DNA of 64,000 nucleotides from Lepiota brunneoincarnata (taxonomy: Eukaryota; Basidiomycota; Agaricomycetes; Agaricales; Agaricaceae), in assembly GCA_023014365.1 (NCBI GenBank), contig JAEBUN010000071.1:1-64000 (forward strand), written 5' to 3'. Under the pieces are notes generated by a model. It worked only from the letters and a program-made list of their open reading frames with translations. It made no database searches and was not told the origin of the DNA. This document shows, in pieces, positions 18,917 to 30,819 of the stretch (its first letter is position 1; the number at the start of each line of letters is the position of its first letter). The translations under genes and the position numbers were made by a program.

Positions 18917-21900
18917 CTATTTCTCAAGCTTCTCCTCCACAAACCAGAGGAAGACAGCAAGCCCCCTCGTGATGAACCGGCCCACCGGGTTACCCGAGAC
19001 CCAGCGAGCAAAATCTCGATCGTCCGCCCACTCAACCCCAAAGAACTGCTGGGCCTCTGAACGAAGATGCCGGGAATGGAGGATGGCGAAAATACACGGT
19101 CCCACGGCATCGCGGTTGGGGCACTCCGCAGGGGTTTTTGAGTAAGGATGGAGGTCGTCGTTGATCTGCGGGACATGGCAGAAGTAACAGATGGACCCAT
19201 GGACAGTGGGGCTGTAAGTAATGGCTCTCTTCCAAAGAACGTAACGGGAGAAAAGGGAAGAGAACGTGGTACACTTGGTCAGAGGATGGGTTTCCCGTTG
19301 GTTCCGGAGGACAAGGCAAGGAGCGCAGCAGCCATCGACCAGGAAGAGAGCGGTCTGGATTCGCTCCGTCGAGATGTGCTCGTCGAGGTCTTGCCCGATC
19401 TTTCTGCGTTTGCTACTTTCCGCCTGCTCCTCGAATGGGTCCTGGAGGAGCTCCCTCGTGCGCCTGCGATTGTAGCCAACCGGTTCGTGCGAGCCAGAGC
19501 TACAGGGGTGAGGGCTGGGGACGTACAGGGTAGGGGTGCCAGAATGCATGGTATCCCTAACCGCTTCTTGGCTGAGCCGAATGCTGGGGGTGCTGCTCCA
19601 AGATGATGTCCTGGCCAAGGATGCCTGACGGCGGGGGGGCTGGGTGGAGGGCCCTGAGCGGGGTTGGCTGGCAGGCTGGCCAGTGAGGGGTGAAGGGCGC
19701 TCCAGGGGCTGCGGGGACTCCAGAGGCCCCAACTGGCACCGGTTGCAGAGCATATTGCTCGGATCGGACCTGCACTGGATGCCCACTCCATCGATGAATG
19801 CCGTCATCTGCTGCCTGAGACAGCCGTGGGGGCCGTGGATCATCTCGTAGGCGGCCTGCTGGCCTTTGTGATCAATAAGGCCTTCGGGGATGGAGGGGGC
19901 TGCTCGTGACTGGGGAATGATATAGCAGTGAGCGGGCTGCCTGTCTCGCCCTGCTCTACCGGCCTCCTGTATATAATTGACCATCTCCCTGGGGGTCCCT
20001 GCATGAATGATCATCCGGACATGGGGATAATCGTTACCAGCCCCAAATGCAGAGGTGCATACCATCACCTTCTTCTCTCCAGAAAGCCATGCCTGGTGCA
20101 TTTCGAGCCGTTCCTCCTCTTTCAGCATCACAGACCCATTGTAGAAATCACAGGAGAGAGCGTCAGCGACGTCCAGGCCCATATCGAGGGTCTGAACAAA
20201 GACCAGGGCACGATCCTCCTCCTTTAAGACCCTCTCGTAAAGCTCGTAGAGGGACTTGGTGCGTTCGATCAGCTGGTCCGTCGTCTGGGCCCTGCCAGCA
20301 ACCGAATATGAGAGCTCGGGGCGGTTGGTGCTGCCCCGAACGGTGATGGTGGATGGAAGGAGGTTGAAAGCGTGGGCGATCGCCTCCTGGGAGGTGGGGG
20401 AAACGGTCCCTGAGAGCAGAACCAGCTGCATGCTGAACTGGCGAAGGAGGTAAACGGTGTTCATGCAGGCGCGATAGTCGTTCGTTTGTGATGGCAAAAT
20501 GGGCCTCATCGTAGACAAGGCGGTGGACCGGGTTGGTGACCTGGACCCGAGTGAGGCAATCCAGGAAGTGGCTGGATGCTGCGTTCTCTGCGGGTGACGA
20601 GGACGATGTAAGGGTGACTGCGTATGCAGGCTGTGGCCGTGCCCTGGTGGACCTGGTACCGGACAGCCATGGCATCCAGCCTGCGGCTGTAATCGCTCAG
20701 CAGAGAGCGAAGGGGAAGGACAAAGATGGTCAAGGCTCCTTCCTGCCCGTCGAGGATGGCTGGAATGAGCCCTGCCATGGTCTTTCCTCCACCTGTGCCG
20801 AGGAAGACGGCTACGTCAGTCTTCCGTTTTGCGGCGGCGAGCACAGCAGTCTTCTGTCCTTCGGAGCTCCAGGTAGCCTCCGGATCCTTGAGGAGGGCAC
20901 GAAGGACACAGAGCGCACGGCTCTCCAAAGAACCGGAACGGTTTTTCTGCTAACGTCGAACCATCAGCCCAAGTGGTGAATGAGATGTATGGGGGGGGGG
21001 GGGCATACCACATCGAGGTCCAATGACTTTTGCTCCGATGGCGCAGGTCCATCCAGGTGAGCGGGTGAAGCGTGGGGGGCACTTTGGTGGGGTGGAAGGA
21101 GGGGTTGGGTCAGCACAGGGTTAGTAGGTTGGGGGTTGGTGGACTTCACCTTTCTGTCTCAGGCTTCGATTCCAGCTATCGCATCATGGTGGATTAGGTT
21201 GAGCATTGATAAGGGAACATTGGGTGGTAGGCTTACCTGACTGCCACCGGACTGAGCGGCTGGCTGGCACAAGGGCGCAGGGGCAGGAGGAGGAGGACAA
21301 GGAGGAGGACAAGGAGGAGGAGGAGGAGGAGAGGATGGGGGCTGAAGGGACCGGAGGGATAGGTTGGGGATCTGCGGCCGTGCTGGGTGTGGGTGGGGGT
21401 CTGTAAGTACTTAGCTGACCCCCGCAGGTAACTTGGCACACGCCATGCCACTTGGTGCTGGACTGGAGGAAGAGCGGCAGGATATCCTCCGCTACCCCCG
21501 AGAAAGCGTCGGGAGAGATCCCGTACACTCGATTCTCGGTGGACCTGCTATGCCCAGACTGAAGGGCGCCCACCGTGTCAACATGCTCCACATCGAATAG
21601 CTGGTCGAACTCGGTGCAGTGATGGCGACGAAAGGCAAGCCTGGATATGCCTCCACTGCTGTAAGCCTAGCTGGATACCCATGGCTGGGCCGGTCATGGC
21701 CTTCATCCACTTGGTTACATGGTCGGTGGTGAACAACCGGTCGCGGTTGACGAAGAGGTAGGTATTCCAGATCCTTTGGACCTCAGGATTCCCTCGTACA
21801 GTATGTGCGCCACAACTTGGGCGAAAGGACGAGCGATAGCGAGATCTTGGATCATGAGATCCGACGTGTACGCATCCAGGCTGTGAGGGATCAGCCTCTC

Positions 21901-24587
21901 CCGGCCTGTGAGGGCGCTGGTCTTGTTGTATTGACAAACGATGGCAAGGTGGTCGCCCATGACATAGAGCCCTCGGGTGCGGGTGGAGGTGTTGCGGATT
22001 TGGATGCAGGTAAGCTCAGTCCCGCGGCTGGGGGACCCTCCCAGGATCTCGAATCGTGTCATCTGGAGGGCCAGAAACTTGCAGTAACTGCAGAGCCACT
22101 TCCTCATCATCTGGATGTTCCAGTAGGGCTCCCCAGTCTCCGGATGGTAGCCGCTAATGAACGACCGCGAGTGCTGAGGGTGCTTGAGAACAGCCTCAAG
22201 AAAGATCCTCCGGTTCTTGAAGGTGGTGTTGCGATGGTCGTCAATAAAGGAGTAGCCCGGGGTGGCCAGGCTGAGGTCCTCCACCAAGAAGCCGTGTTCC
22301 GCCCGCAAATCCATCCCCAGGAGCACATCTTCATGCCACATCTGGCGGGAGTGCCTGTCCAGCTCTTGGGCCAAGTGCCGAATCTGGGCGAGGTTGATGC
22401 GGCTGCCCTTGTAGAGCAGCTCTGTGTATTGACCGCAATCCATCCACCAGATGGAGGGTAGGCTGATGGAAGAGTATGCGATGGCGGATGCACGATGCTG
22501 GAGGGAACTGAGCGAGTTGAACGTTGATTCCAGTTTTTCTGTATACCAGTCAGAGAGGTTTGCCGCCTCCTGCCGAACGTCTACGCTGGCGTGCATCTGG
22601 TACAGAAATGTGAGGCGCATGCAGTGCTGGAGTTTGGCTATACGGGGGGTTATGATGCGAGGGTGCGCCCAGCTGCCATCCTTCCGGATGGACGACAGGG
22701 CCAGGTAGCAGACCGTTGGGTCACCTATGCTGTTCTCTGGGGTCCTGTCCCATCTGGTAGTCCAAATACCCAGCAGAACCTTGTGTATCCCGGACATGAG
22801 CACGCCCACCTCAGAGGCCGAGGCAGGACCTAGGGTGCCCAGGTGGTCGAGAGCCACCTGGACATGCTGGGGCAGGGGGAGTGCGTAGGGTCCTCTATCC
22901 CGGAGGAGGAATGCTAGAAGTCGGATGACTTCCGTACAGTAACGCTCCAGGGTTTCCATCCCATGCTGGTGGGCGTGGAAAGGGTCATTGGAGAACCCTC
23001 TGCAGTGTGTCTGGGTCAGAATCTCCCTATGATTGGAAGCAAAGAGGGCTACTTACTTTGCAGGGTCGCTCGTATTGAGCTTTTGAAGGACCAGCTCAGG
23101 CGTGGAGTCCATGTAGTTGGTGGCGCAGGAATACATGTGGCACACCCCATCGATGAGCCATGCATAGTCCCTCCTTTCAGGGGTGGAAACCAGAGACCGG
23201 AGGAACTCAGGCCTATGCAGGCCCACATGGACGGTCCATTGCGTAGTCCTCAGCCAGGGAGTGAGCTCGCGACCATCTTGAGCTGCGAGGGAAACCGGTT
23301 GGACAACCGAAGCGATGGCCCCCTGGATCTCATCCAGCCATGCCAAGGAGGAGCCTTCCTCCGCTGGTGGCTCCTGCGCATTCTCCTTGGGAACGACGAC
23401 AAAGTACGAGTTGTGCCGCGAATGGTCAAGCCTCTGGGCACAGACTACTGGCCAGCTGGAAGGCATCGGAAGGGAGGGTTCGTGGGTCCTGTGGTGGCGA
23501 CGCATGGACGACACCTTGTTGTATACCTTTCTGCACCCAGCTACGGTGCAGAGGAGGGCGTTCCGGAACAGTGGGAGTCCGTCAATGGCCTCATGCCCGT
23601 CGAGGTCCTCCGGGAAATCGTCCGCAACCTCCAGGTCGTTACAGGCCTCAATAAACTGCATAGTATTGAAGGGGACCTTACCCTCAGCATGTGAGGACAG
23701 GACGTGACTGTGAGCGGCGGAGGGGAGGAGGGCCACTCCGCAATCCAGGCAGATGAAGCAGCGAAGGGCCGTATTGAAATATAAACCCATCAGTGTGAGG
23801 ACGGGCGAGGTGACAAGGGTGTTTCCGCTGAGGACTGGGAGCGGATCGTCCAAAGCCCCCTCATTGGCCTGGGAGCTCAGTGCATCAGGATAGGGGACGG
23901 CTGGGCATGAGGACATGTCGACTTACAGCGTTGCTCCCCAGGTCCATGTCATCTTCGCCGGCGGGATCACCAGCAGCATGAGTATCCTCCTGGCATGTAG
24001 TTAGCGAGCCTTCCTAGGCATGTGAGGGACAAGAAGCTCTTACAGGGGATGCGAGAGTTGATGCGGGGGTTGGATTGGTACCAGCGGTGAGCTACGTGGG
24101 AGAGGGTAATGGTCAGAAATGCGAAGCGGTAGGGGGAGACGAAATGGAGGGGCATACCAAGGCCAACTGATTTGCGGGGGGTGGTGGAGTGTCGTCATCG
24201 TCCCCGCTTTCACTGGGGTCATTATCCTAGGCCAAGAAAAGATCAGGGCCACGGATGGAGTGCGAAATAACGAGCGCAGGCTAACCTGAACGCTGGGCCC
24301 AACCCATGGCTGCCCAGTCGACCTGGCGTGCTCACGGATGGACTTGGTCGTGAGGAAGTCCCTGGGCAGTGGTTGTCGGCGCAGTAGCACCAGAACATCC
24401 CGTCTTCCTGCCGATCGAGCTTGATCTTGCGGTTGACATAGTTCACCGTAACCGTTTTGTGGCAGCGGCGACTGTGGATATCGCGGGCATTGACCTCGGC
24501 AAAGGTCTCAGCGCATTGCGTGCAGGCGAACGTTTGGGAAGGCATGTTTGTTAGAGTGTTTGCTTGGTTAGCGGTATGAGAAAGCAA
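18917..24587 (-). pseudogene. Telomere-linked RecQ-type helicase with OrsD-like N-terminus, frameshifted
   Basis: Read on the minus strand: N-terminal Cys/His motifs (FACTQCAETF..H, MFWCYCADNHC); a large exon 23916-23053 with CLDCGVALLPSAAHSHVLSSH and CTVAGCRKVYNKVSSMRRHHRTH, like OrsD-type zinc fingers; a middle domain 22959-21715 (LALQMTRFEILGGSPSRGTE); then a RecQ core with Walker A GTGGGKT (about 20800), VYDEAHFAI, and a helicase C-domain with VMVCTSAFGAGNDYPHVR and IQEAGRAGRDRQPAHC (20518-18917). Such helicases are known from fungal subtelomeres (tlh genes, UTASa). The matching frame shifts by one base near 24365, 21790, 20590 and 20500, and probably once between 21720 and 21590. Flanking multi-exon genes read cleanly, so real decay is more likely than poor sequence. 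A GGA tract (21280-21335) and an 11-13 G run (about 20991) lie in linker regions. Confidence 0.8.
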
Positions 24588-24799
24588 CTGGGGGGGATGC
24601 TAGAGAGCGGTCCTTCGCATCCTTCATCTCCTCATATTGAGAATCGATTCCTACGCAAACGGCAATCTTTTTCTTTTTTTTCAATTCATTCTGCGGCGCC
24701 TTTGGGCTCACGCGATTCTATCATATTGATTTTTTTGGGCCCTCTCATCCTACCAGTACAATAGCTAGGATACCCAGCGAGCGATGGTCAACGCCTTTT

Positions 24800-25092
24800 C
24801 GAGATTTAAATGGATTGAAATTTTCAGAGCAGACGTGGACGTCTGCGTTGGAATGGCAGCCACCTCTCCGTCCCGCTTCTGCAATTTTTGCCCCGGGTGC
24901 AGTTCCCCCCTGGATTCGTAAAAGGGTATTTCCCTTTGTCCAGGTATTTCATGGGGTTTCCGGAGACTCTGTGAAAGCTTATGTTTTCGTAAGAGAGTTG
25001 GTTTACCGTCGGCGGGATCAGCTCCACGGCATGGCCTCGATCATGAACTTCAGGGTCTCTCTGATGGACAGATACCGTCATGATAAAGTTGG
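24800..25092 (+). repeat. About 300-bp duplicated unit, copy 1
   Basis: It shares with 25427-25745 the opening TTTAAATGG.TTGAAATTTT-like sequence, GTTTCCGG near the middle, and the end TTCAGGGTCTCTCTGATGGA plus CAGATACCGTCATGATA. Noncoding, diverged. Confidence 0.6.
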
Positions 25093-25160
25093 TTTGCTGC
25101 TATCGCCGGCACTGAATTTGATAGCTGCGCTAGCGATCTCGGTCTGGGTGAGAGCACCCT

Positions 25161-25176
25161 GTTCGCGTACGAGAAC
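25161..25176. repeat. 16-bp palindrome GTTCTC-N4-GAGAAC, site 3
   Basis: GTTCGCGTACGAGAAC, one mismatch in the left arm. Confidence 0.5.
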
Positions 25177-25426
25177 GCATCACCCGTGTTGGCTCTACCC
25201 ATATGCGGTCAGGGGTGCCTGCTCCGGTTGCTAATGGCATTGCAACCCAAATAATGCGACAGGTGTACACGGGCGCTCGCACCATATCAAGAATGCGTGA
25301 CTTTGTACGGACACTCACACCATATCAGGAATATGCTGTGCTCACAAGGGGCCTTGAGCAGCACTTCCGCACGTCCTCCTGGCCCTGTCAGACTACCGGA
25401 ATGATAGAGAGAGATGATGGTCGAGG

Positions 25427-25745
25427 CCATTTCAAGATTCAAATTGGTTAAAATTTTTTAGAGCAGCCGTCAACGTCTGTGGTGGAATGGTGGCGATCGC
25501 TCTGTCCCACATCTGCATATTCACCCTGGTGCAGAACCCTTTGGATCTGAATTTCACGTCCAAATAATGGCGGGGGGCAACCGAAAACCTTTGCGCAGCC
25601 ATTGTATAGGTTTCCGGCAATTGTGATAGCCGGCATTCTCACAAGGGAGTTTAGCCTACTGCCGGGTGCAATGGATAGTCCGACTTTGCCTCGATAATTA
25701 ACTTCAGGGTCTCTCTGATAGACAGATATCGTCATGATAGAGTTG
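25427..25745 (+). repeat. About 300-bp duplicated unit, copy 2
   Basis: Second diverged copy of 24800-25092, in direct orientation about 330 bp away. Confidence 0.6.
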
Positions 25746-26670
25746 GATTGCCGTTGTGCGAGCGTCCGGGAACAGTGAGAATGCTTGGGTATTTCGGTCC
25801 CGGTGAGAAAGCCTTGTTCGCATGTGCGGGTGCGAGTGGGACACTGGCACCATGTACAAACAAAACTGTAGTCCTTTACGCTGTAGCCTATCGAAGGTCT
25901 TATGGCAGCGGGGGACATCTCCATCGTTAGGAACTAAGGTATCTAAGTGCAAGTGTGCTACTTCTGTGCGCACAGGCGAGACTACAGAGCGATAAGGTTA
26001 TAGGCACATCTGTAGCAATGATGGGCGATGAGGGAGGTCGGTGCCGCAATTAGGTGCACACTAGTTGAAGCGCAAGACGTCGGGTTGAGACATATAGCAG
26101 TGCCCCATTGGCATGGATAGCCATTGGTCGGGTTGGGTGATGACCGAGCTGTCAACCCAGCATCGCTCGATCAAGTGCAGGGTTCATAGACTGCTCACAT
26201 TGGTATGCAGGCAAGTATGATTCCGAAGAGATGCAGACTCTTCCGCAAGTGAGGAGCGCTGGAACGAAACACGGCGACCCAAGGGTTCAGGGTGCGAGTG
26301 CGATTGCGATTGTTTTATAGGGCACGTTGTCTGAGAGAGATGGACGAGTCTCCAGGGCTCATTCCTTGCATACAGACAGATTTACGATAAACTCCTTAAT
26401 GTGCGCACTCTGAGGATTTTGATCCGAGGTTTGATCCGGGTTCGCTAGGGTGTTCTGAAAGGTTCGTCCCAGGTTCATCACACAATCGCTAGCAGTGACG
26501 AGTGGTGGTCGTTACACCTGCAGCCACTCGTCCACCTCTCCAGTTCCTTTCTTGCATCTTAAGCGCCCCATAGGACACACTGCCGGGCATACATCGCATT
26601 TTATTTTTTTGGTGGGGGGGGGGGAGGCAGGCAACACAGGAAGACGTAGATATAAATTGATAAAAAAAAA
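25746..26670. other. Repeat-derived spacer, no gene recognised
   Basis: Contains a minus-strand fragment of the short dispersed repeat (26405-26470; TTGATCCGAGGTTTGATCCG) and a G-run at about 26612. No supported coding sequence. Confidence 0.45.
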
Positions 26671-26677
26671 ACAAAGT

Positions 26678-27096
26678 TCAGAATCCCGACATCTGGAACC
26701 ACCGCAGCATCTCAGCCCTTCGTTCGGCAAACTCTGCATTTGACAAGCGTTATTTGCGGTGGGGGGGGGGGGGGAATGAAGGTGCTGCTGCGTTACTCAC
26801 CATCGCTTTGCATGGTCCGGAGGACCCGTTCCATGATTTGCGGGAAGGTTCTGCCTTGCGGGTCATCGTAGATGGCTATCGTGTATGCCTGGTGGACGTT
26901 TTAGGCTTGAGCTTCGTTGTTTTTTTTTTGCATGGAGACCGAGTATTGAATGCTTACAATTGCGCCGGCCATGACGAATTCGAACACTTCGTCCCTGGTG
27001 ATTCCTCCCTCTGCCGGCCCTAGCTCTATGGCGCGGGCCAGGCGAGCAGAAACGGCGGCGGATTGGTCCCTGGGACGACGGCGGCGGCGGTTGTCG

Positions 27097-27134
<38 letters not shown>

Positions 27135-27155
27135 GCGGGGGGCAGGGGAAGCCAT
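26678..27155 (-). CDS. Uncharacterised small 113-aa protein with polyasparagine tract
   Basis: Three exons (27155-26958, 26888-26801, 26733-26678) with canonical GT-AG borders join in phase. The protein starts MASPAPR, then about 13 Asn encoded by the GTT/AAC microsatellite, a basic DNRRRRRPRDQ stretch, and ARLARAIELG, GITRDEVFEFVMAGAIAYTI, FPQIMERVLRTMQSD and ERRAEMLRWFQMSGF. No family recognised. The second intron contains a 14-C homopolymer. A clean reading frame across three exons argues for a genuine gene; expression evidence would decide. Confidence 0.5.
27082..27136 (+). repeat. (GTT)n trinucleotide microsatellite
   Basis: About 14 GTT-type units; on the minus strand they encode the polyasparagine tract of the 113-aa protein. 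Confidence 0.85.
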
Positions 27156-27744
27156 TGCAAATGTTGGGAGAACCTGCTGCGATCGCAACCTCTTTAATAC
27201 GTTCTGCCGTTGTTAGTCACGTTTTGTAAGTCAAGTTAATACTGCACTTCCTGAACCTCAACTTGAGAAGCTTCCAAGTAAGGTCCGTGTTTATTCTAAA
27301 CGAGTGTTTTCCAAAAATTCTTGAAACCGAGCTTGTCTATTCTGGTCAAGATTTTGGGCTAGATCTTGGTTTGGAATAATTCCATGGGATGCATGAGGCA
27401 AAGCTTATTCCGTAGCAGGCAACAATCTTGTCGAGGCGGTCCTTGGCCGGCCATGGAGACAAATGAGGATGCTGCTTGGCCCAAAAATCACCGCCGGTGT
27501 TGCCGGAAGCGTGGTGGCACAGCGCTGGATGAGTGGGAATTGGAGCGATGAAGGATAAATGGCCTCAAGGCAAGGCAGTAAGTGGAGGGGACCGACGACC
27601 AGCACCGGATCAGCGAGAGTGTGCAAGGGCATGAGTGCCCCAAGGGTCGTGATCCGGTGTTCATTGTCAGGTTCAGCTCATCTTGAACATCTACCGGTGA
27701 AGAGACTTGGACAGAACCCGGACTTGGAACGACTGCTATATCTG

Positions 27745-28470
27745 GAATGCGTGGTCACTCCCACGATATCAGCAGTGCGGACACTTCCCATGATCAAAAG
27801 TACGCATCACGCTTGCCACATTGGGAGTGCGTGGTGATGGACACTTCCCACGATAGAGAGTACGCATCACGATTGCCACATTGGGAGTGCGTGGTGATGG
27901 ACACTTCCCACGATAGAGAGTACGCATCACGATTGCCACATTGGGAGTGCGTGGCGGTGGACACTTCCCACGATAGAGAGTACGCATCACGATTGCCACA
28001 TTGGGAGTGCGTGGCAGTGGACACTTCCCACGATAGAGAGTACGCATCACGATTGCCACATTGGGAGTGCGTGGCGGTGGACACTTCCCACGATAGAGAG
28101 TACGCATCACGATTGCCACATTGGGAGTGCGTGGCAGTGGGCACTTCCCACGATAGAGAGTACGCATCACGATTGCCACATTGGGAGTGCGTGGCGGTGG
28201 ACACTTCCCACGGATAGAGAGTACGCATCACGATTGCCACATTGGGAGTGCGTGGTGATGGACACTTCCCACGGATAGAGAGTACGCATCACGATTGCCA
28301 CATTGGGATTGCGTGGTGATGGACACTTCCCACGGATAGAGAGTACGCATCACGCTTGCCACATTGGGAGTGCGTGGCGGTGGACACTTCCCACGATAAC
28401 AGTACGCATCAATGGGGGAGGCGGTACCCGTACACGCCTGCCACATTGGGAATACGTGGACACTCCCCAC
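27745..28470 (+). repeat. 60-bp minisatellite, about 11 copies
   Basis: The unit contains ACACTTCCCACGATAGAGAG, TACGCATCACGATTGCCACA and TTGGGAGTGCGTGG. The period is exactly 60 bp to about 28203, then 61 bp (GGATAG variant) for the last three. CACTTCCCA and TGGGAGTG give each unit imperfect dyad symmetry. The period is divisible by three, so long repetitive open frames appear on both strands; these are not genes. Confidence 0.9.
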
Positions 28471-28884
28471 GTCCGGTGATGCGTGAACACATGTGCTGCA
28501 CTGGCCTGTGTGTGGCAACGCACGATGAGGGAGAGTGGTGTTCATCTGAGACTAGCTGGTAGAGGGAGATGAGCGTAGCCACTGCTGGCGGGGGGCCCTT
28601 CTAACCCTTCTCCTACTGCAGTTGATGCTGGAATATAATGAGGTGATGACACATGGCAATGTTTATTCCGAGAGTAGGCCATACAATCTTGCCCCTAGAT
28701 TGGGAGTGATCGGGCATGGACCCACAGACCAAAATAGGCATAATCTGTGACCGAGCGAGAACGTCAAAGTAAATGGGGGCACTCACCCAGCTAGAGGAAG
28801 CAAGGATCATCATCATACACGGATAGGGAAAGGGAGAGGATAAAGGGGATGGTGTGCGAGGCATAGAGTGGCCTGTAAACTGTT

Positions 28885-29035
28885 GAAATGACAATGGCTC
28901 CTACGGCATGGGGCACTCCGAGATCCTTGATCCGAGAGTTTGTTCCGGGCTCATTAGGGTTTAGGATCCGCGTCCCAAGCTCTATGAGCGGTGGCATGGG
29001 GTGGCCATTGCATGTCCAGCCGTGTGCCCTATGCA
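28885..29035 (-). repeat. Short dispersed repeat, copy 3
   Basis: On the minus strand it carries GGCTGGACATGCAATGGC, CCCCATGCCACC, CTCGGATCAAGGATCTCGGA. Closest match is 16855-16960. Confidence 0.55.
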
Positions 29036-29355
29036 GGCCATGATACTGTTGCTTGAGGGCGCCCTTCCCCACACCAGCAAATAGTCCCAAGCGGGCAGCT
29101 TTGTGCAACTATTTTAGGGGCTTCTTGTGGGGGGTTCCGTGAAAGCTGGTCGAAACTCGCCTGATTCTTCCTGCCTCAATTCGAGCGAGTCATGGAACTA
29201 CAAGCCCTTGTGACGCCCGGGTTGGGCTGTGAATGAATTCCAGCCACAGCGAGCCAAGCGGCCATATTCCCGCCATGATTCGAGAAATTGATCGCTTACC
29301 TGCCTCCAACGCCTCTCACCTCTCACCAACGCCTGACCGCAACGCCCGGACCACT

Positions 29356-29990
29356 ATGGCTCGCCGCATCGCCAGAAAGCCCATCGTAAACCACCCAAGG
29401 CCGTTCAAGGTAAGGATCTGCACGATATACAATCATCAGCGCACATTCACGCATCGGTTTCCAGCGCAGGCACCGCGTTTTCGTCCCGAACAATAATCGG
29501 TGGCTTAAAGCTACTTTCCAGCAGTACGAGTACCGGTTTGGGTGGATAGCTGGAGAGGTGAGTGATTCGAGCGTCCGGCGGCTGGCGCAGGCATCTGATC
29601 TTCCAAGCAGCGGAAGCAAATCTGCATCGGCGGCATGGTGATCACCGACCACGATGGGGAGAGACGGGTGTACGCGTTGGCGAACATCCACAGGGTGTTT
29701 GGTAGGCAAGTACAAATTCTTTTCTTCGCTTTGGCGGTATGATTTATCTGACCTTTTCCGTTGATCCTTTCAGATAGATTTTACTTTATGTGTTGTGAAC
29801 GTGAAATGCCAAACGGTTCGGGGGGAGGGGAAGATTGGAACGGGTGCTGTAAGTTTCCTCCCCCAATGATGCTCGGAGCGAGTGCGCGTGCTGAATATGT
29901 TCCTGGACTTAGGGTGCCTGGGCAAATTTGCACTCGTCAGCCTCTCTGCCTCTGCCTCGGTTGGAAGCTGCTGGGGATCTGCACAAGGTG
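29356..29990 (+). CDS. Uncharacterised multi-exon gene, 3' end unresolved
   Basis: Exons 29356-29409, 29465-29557, 29608-29701, 29774-29848 and 29913-29987 join in phase between GT-AG borders. They encode MARRIARKPIVNHPRPFK, RRHRVFVPNNNRWLKATFQQ, YEYRFGWIAGEQRKQICIGG, MVITDHDGERRVYALANIHR and FYFMCCEREMPNGSGGGEDW. Donors are strong (GTAAGG, GTGAGT, GTAAGT). No domain recognised; the last exon and stop could not be fixed, and it may be a broken gene. Confidence 0.4.
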
Positions 29991-30162
29991 AGCGCAGCCC
30001 AGATTGATTAATCGACCGCTCTCAAGCTTGAAGGAGGAGCGGCAGACATTTACATGAACGCCGGTGCGTTCATGCTCTTTTAGATTCCGGGTACGTCATT
30101 CCTCCAAAGAGGCTGCCGCGACCCTGGCACCGGTAAGTAAGGTACAAGGGGTAAAACAACAC

Positions 30163-30178
30163 GTTCTCGCACGAGAAC
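30163..30178. repeat. 16-bp palindrome GTTCTC-N4-GAGAAC, site 4
   Basis: GTTCTCGCACGAGAAC, 7-bp arms. Confidence 0.6.
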
Positions 30179-30299
30179 ACTTTTTGGAGACACAGGAGAG
30201 TCGACAGAGGGCACGTAGGCTCCATTGCGCTTACGCTGTTTCCTGGAGGATGCCCTAAGGCGGTGGAGACACCACCGTCGTTTGCTGCAGAGGTAGGCA

Positions 30300-30400
30300 C
30301 ATCGCCGGACATGCCAGCTCTTGTAGAGCTCGGAAGATGGACCCTGACGGAACCCCGGAGGATATTATTGTCGGATCAAGGATCTCGGAGCACCATTGGT
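30300..30400 (+). repeat. Short dispersed repeat, copy 4
   Basis: Contains CATGCCAGCTCTTGTAGAGC, GTCGGATCAAGGATCTCGGA and GCACC, matching the 28885-29035 copy. Confidence 0.5.
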
Positions 30401-30803
30401 ATTGAACGGGACCCTTGTCCCGTTCCGTCAGCGGCCTCGCATGTTTCGGGGGTATGTAGAAGAACCGATTCATCCTCGATGGTCCCTATGTCTGCAACTT
30501 GGCATTCTCTCAAACGATCGAAGGCCTGCGATCAGCTCGCCATCGTTTGTGTATTTTTTTGACTATTATACCTTAATCACATTCCCTGGTAAATGTGTGT
30601 ACATATAGGTAGAGTCCCAACCTGTCTGGGACGTGATCCTGGGGTTGCTATTCTCGTTAGAAATCCATGCATGGGGGAGGGGGACAACAGGACCGTGTGG
30701 ATGAGCGTGGGGGGATGAACTTGGTGGGGGTTGGATGGGGGGGGGGGGGGACAGTGACTGGAACGGAACGGAAGGGGATATCGGTGGAGATGAGCCAAGG
30801 AGC

Positions 30804-30819
30804 GTTCTCGAACGAGAAC
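30804..30819. repeat. 16-bp palindrome GTTCTC-N4-GAGAAC, site 5
   Basis: GTTCTCGAACGAGAAC, 7-bp arms. A degenerate relative, GTGCTCCCGAGCGAGAAC, lies at 30863-30880. Confidence 0.6.

Noticed and set aside
27745..28240. Long open frames on both strands over the 60-bp repeat; also a CRISPR-like look
   Set aside because: The period is a multiple of three, so frames stay open by arithmetic. Units abut without unique spacers, and a eukaryotic setting excludes CRISPR.
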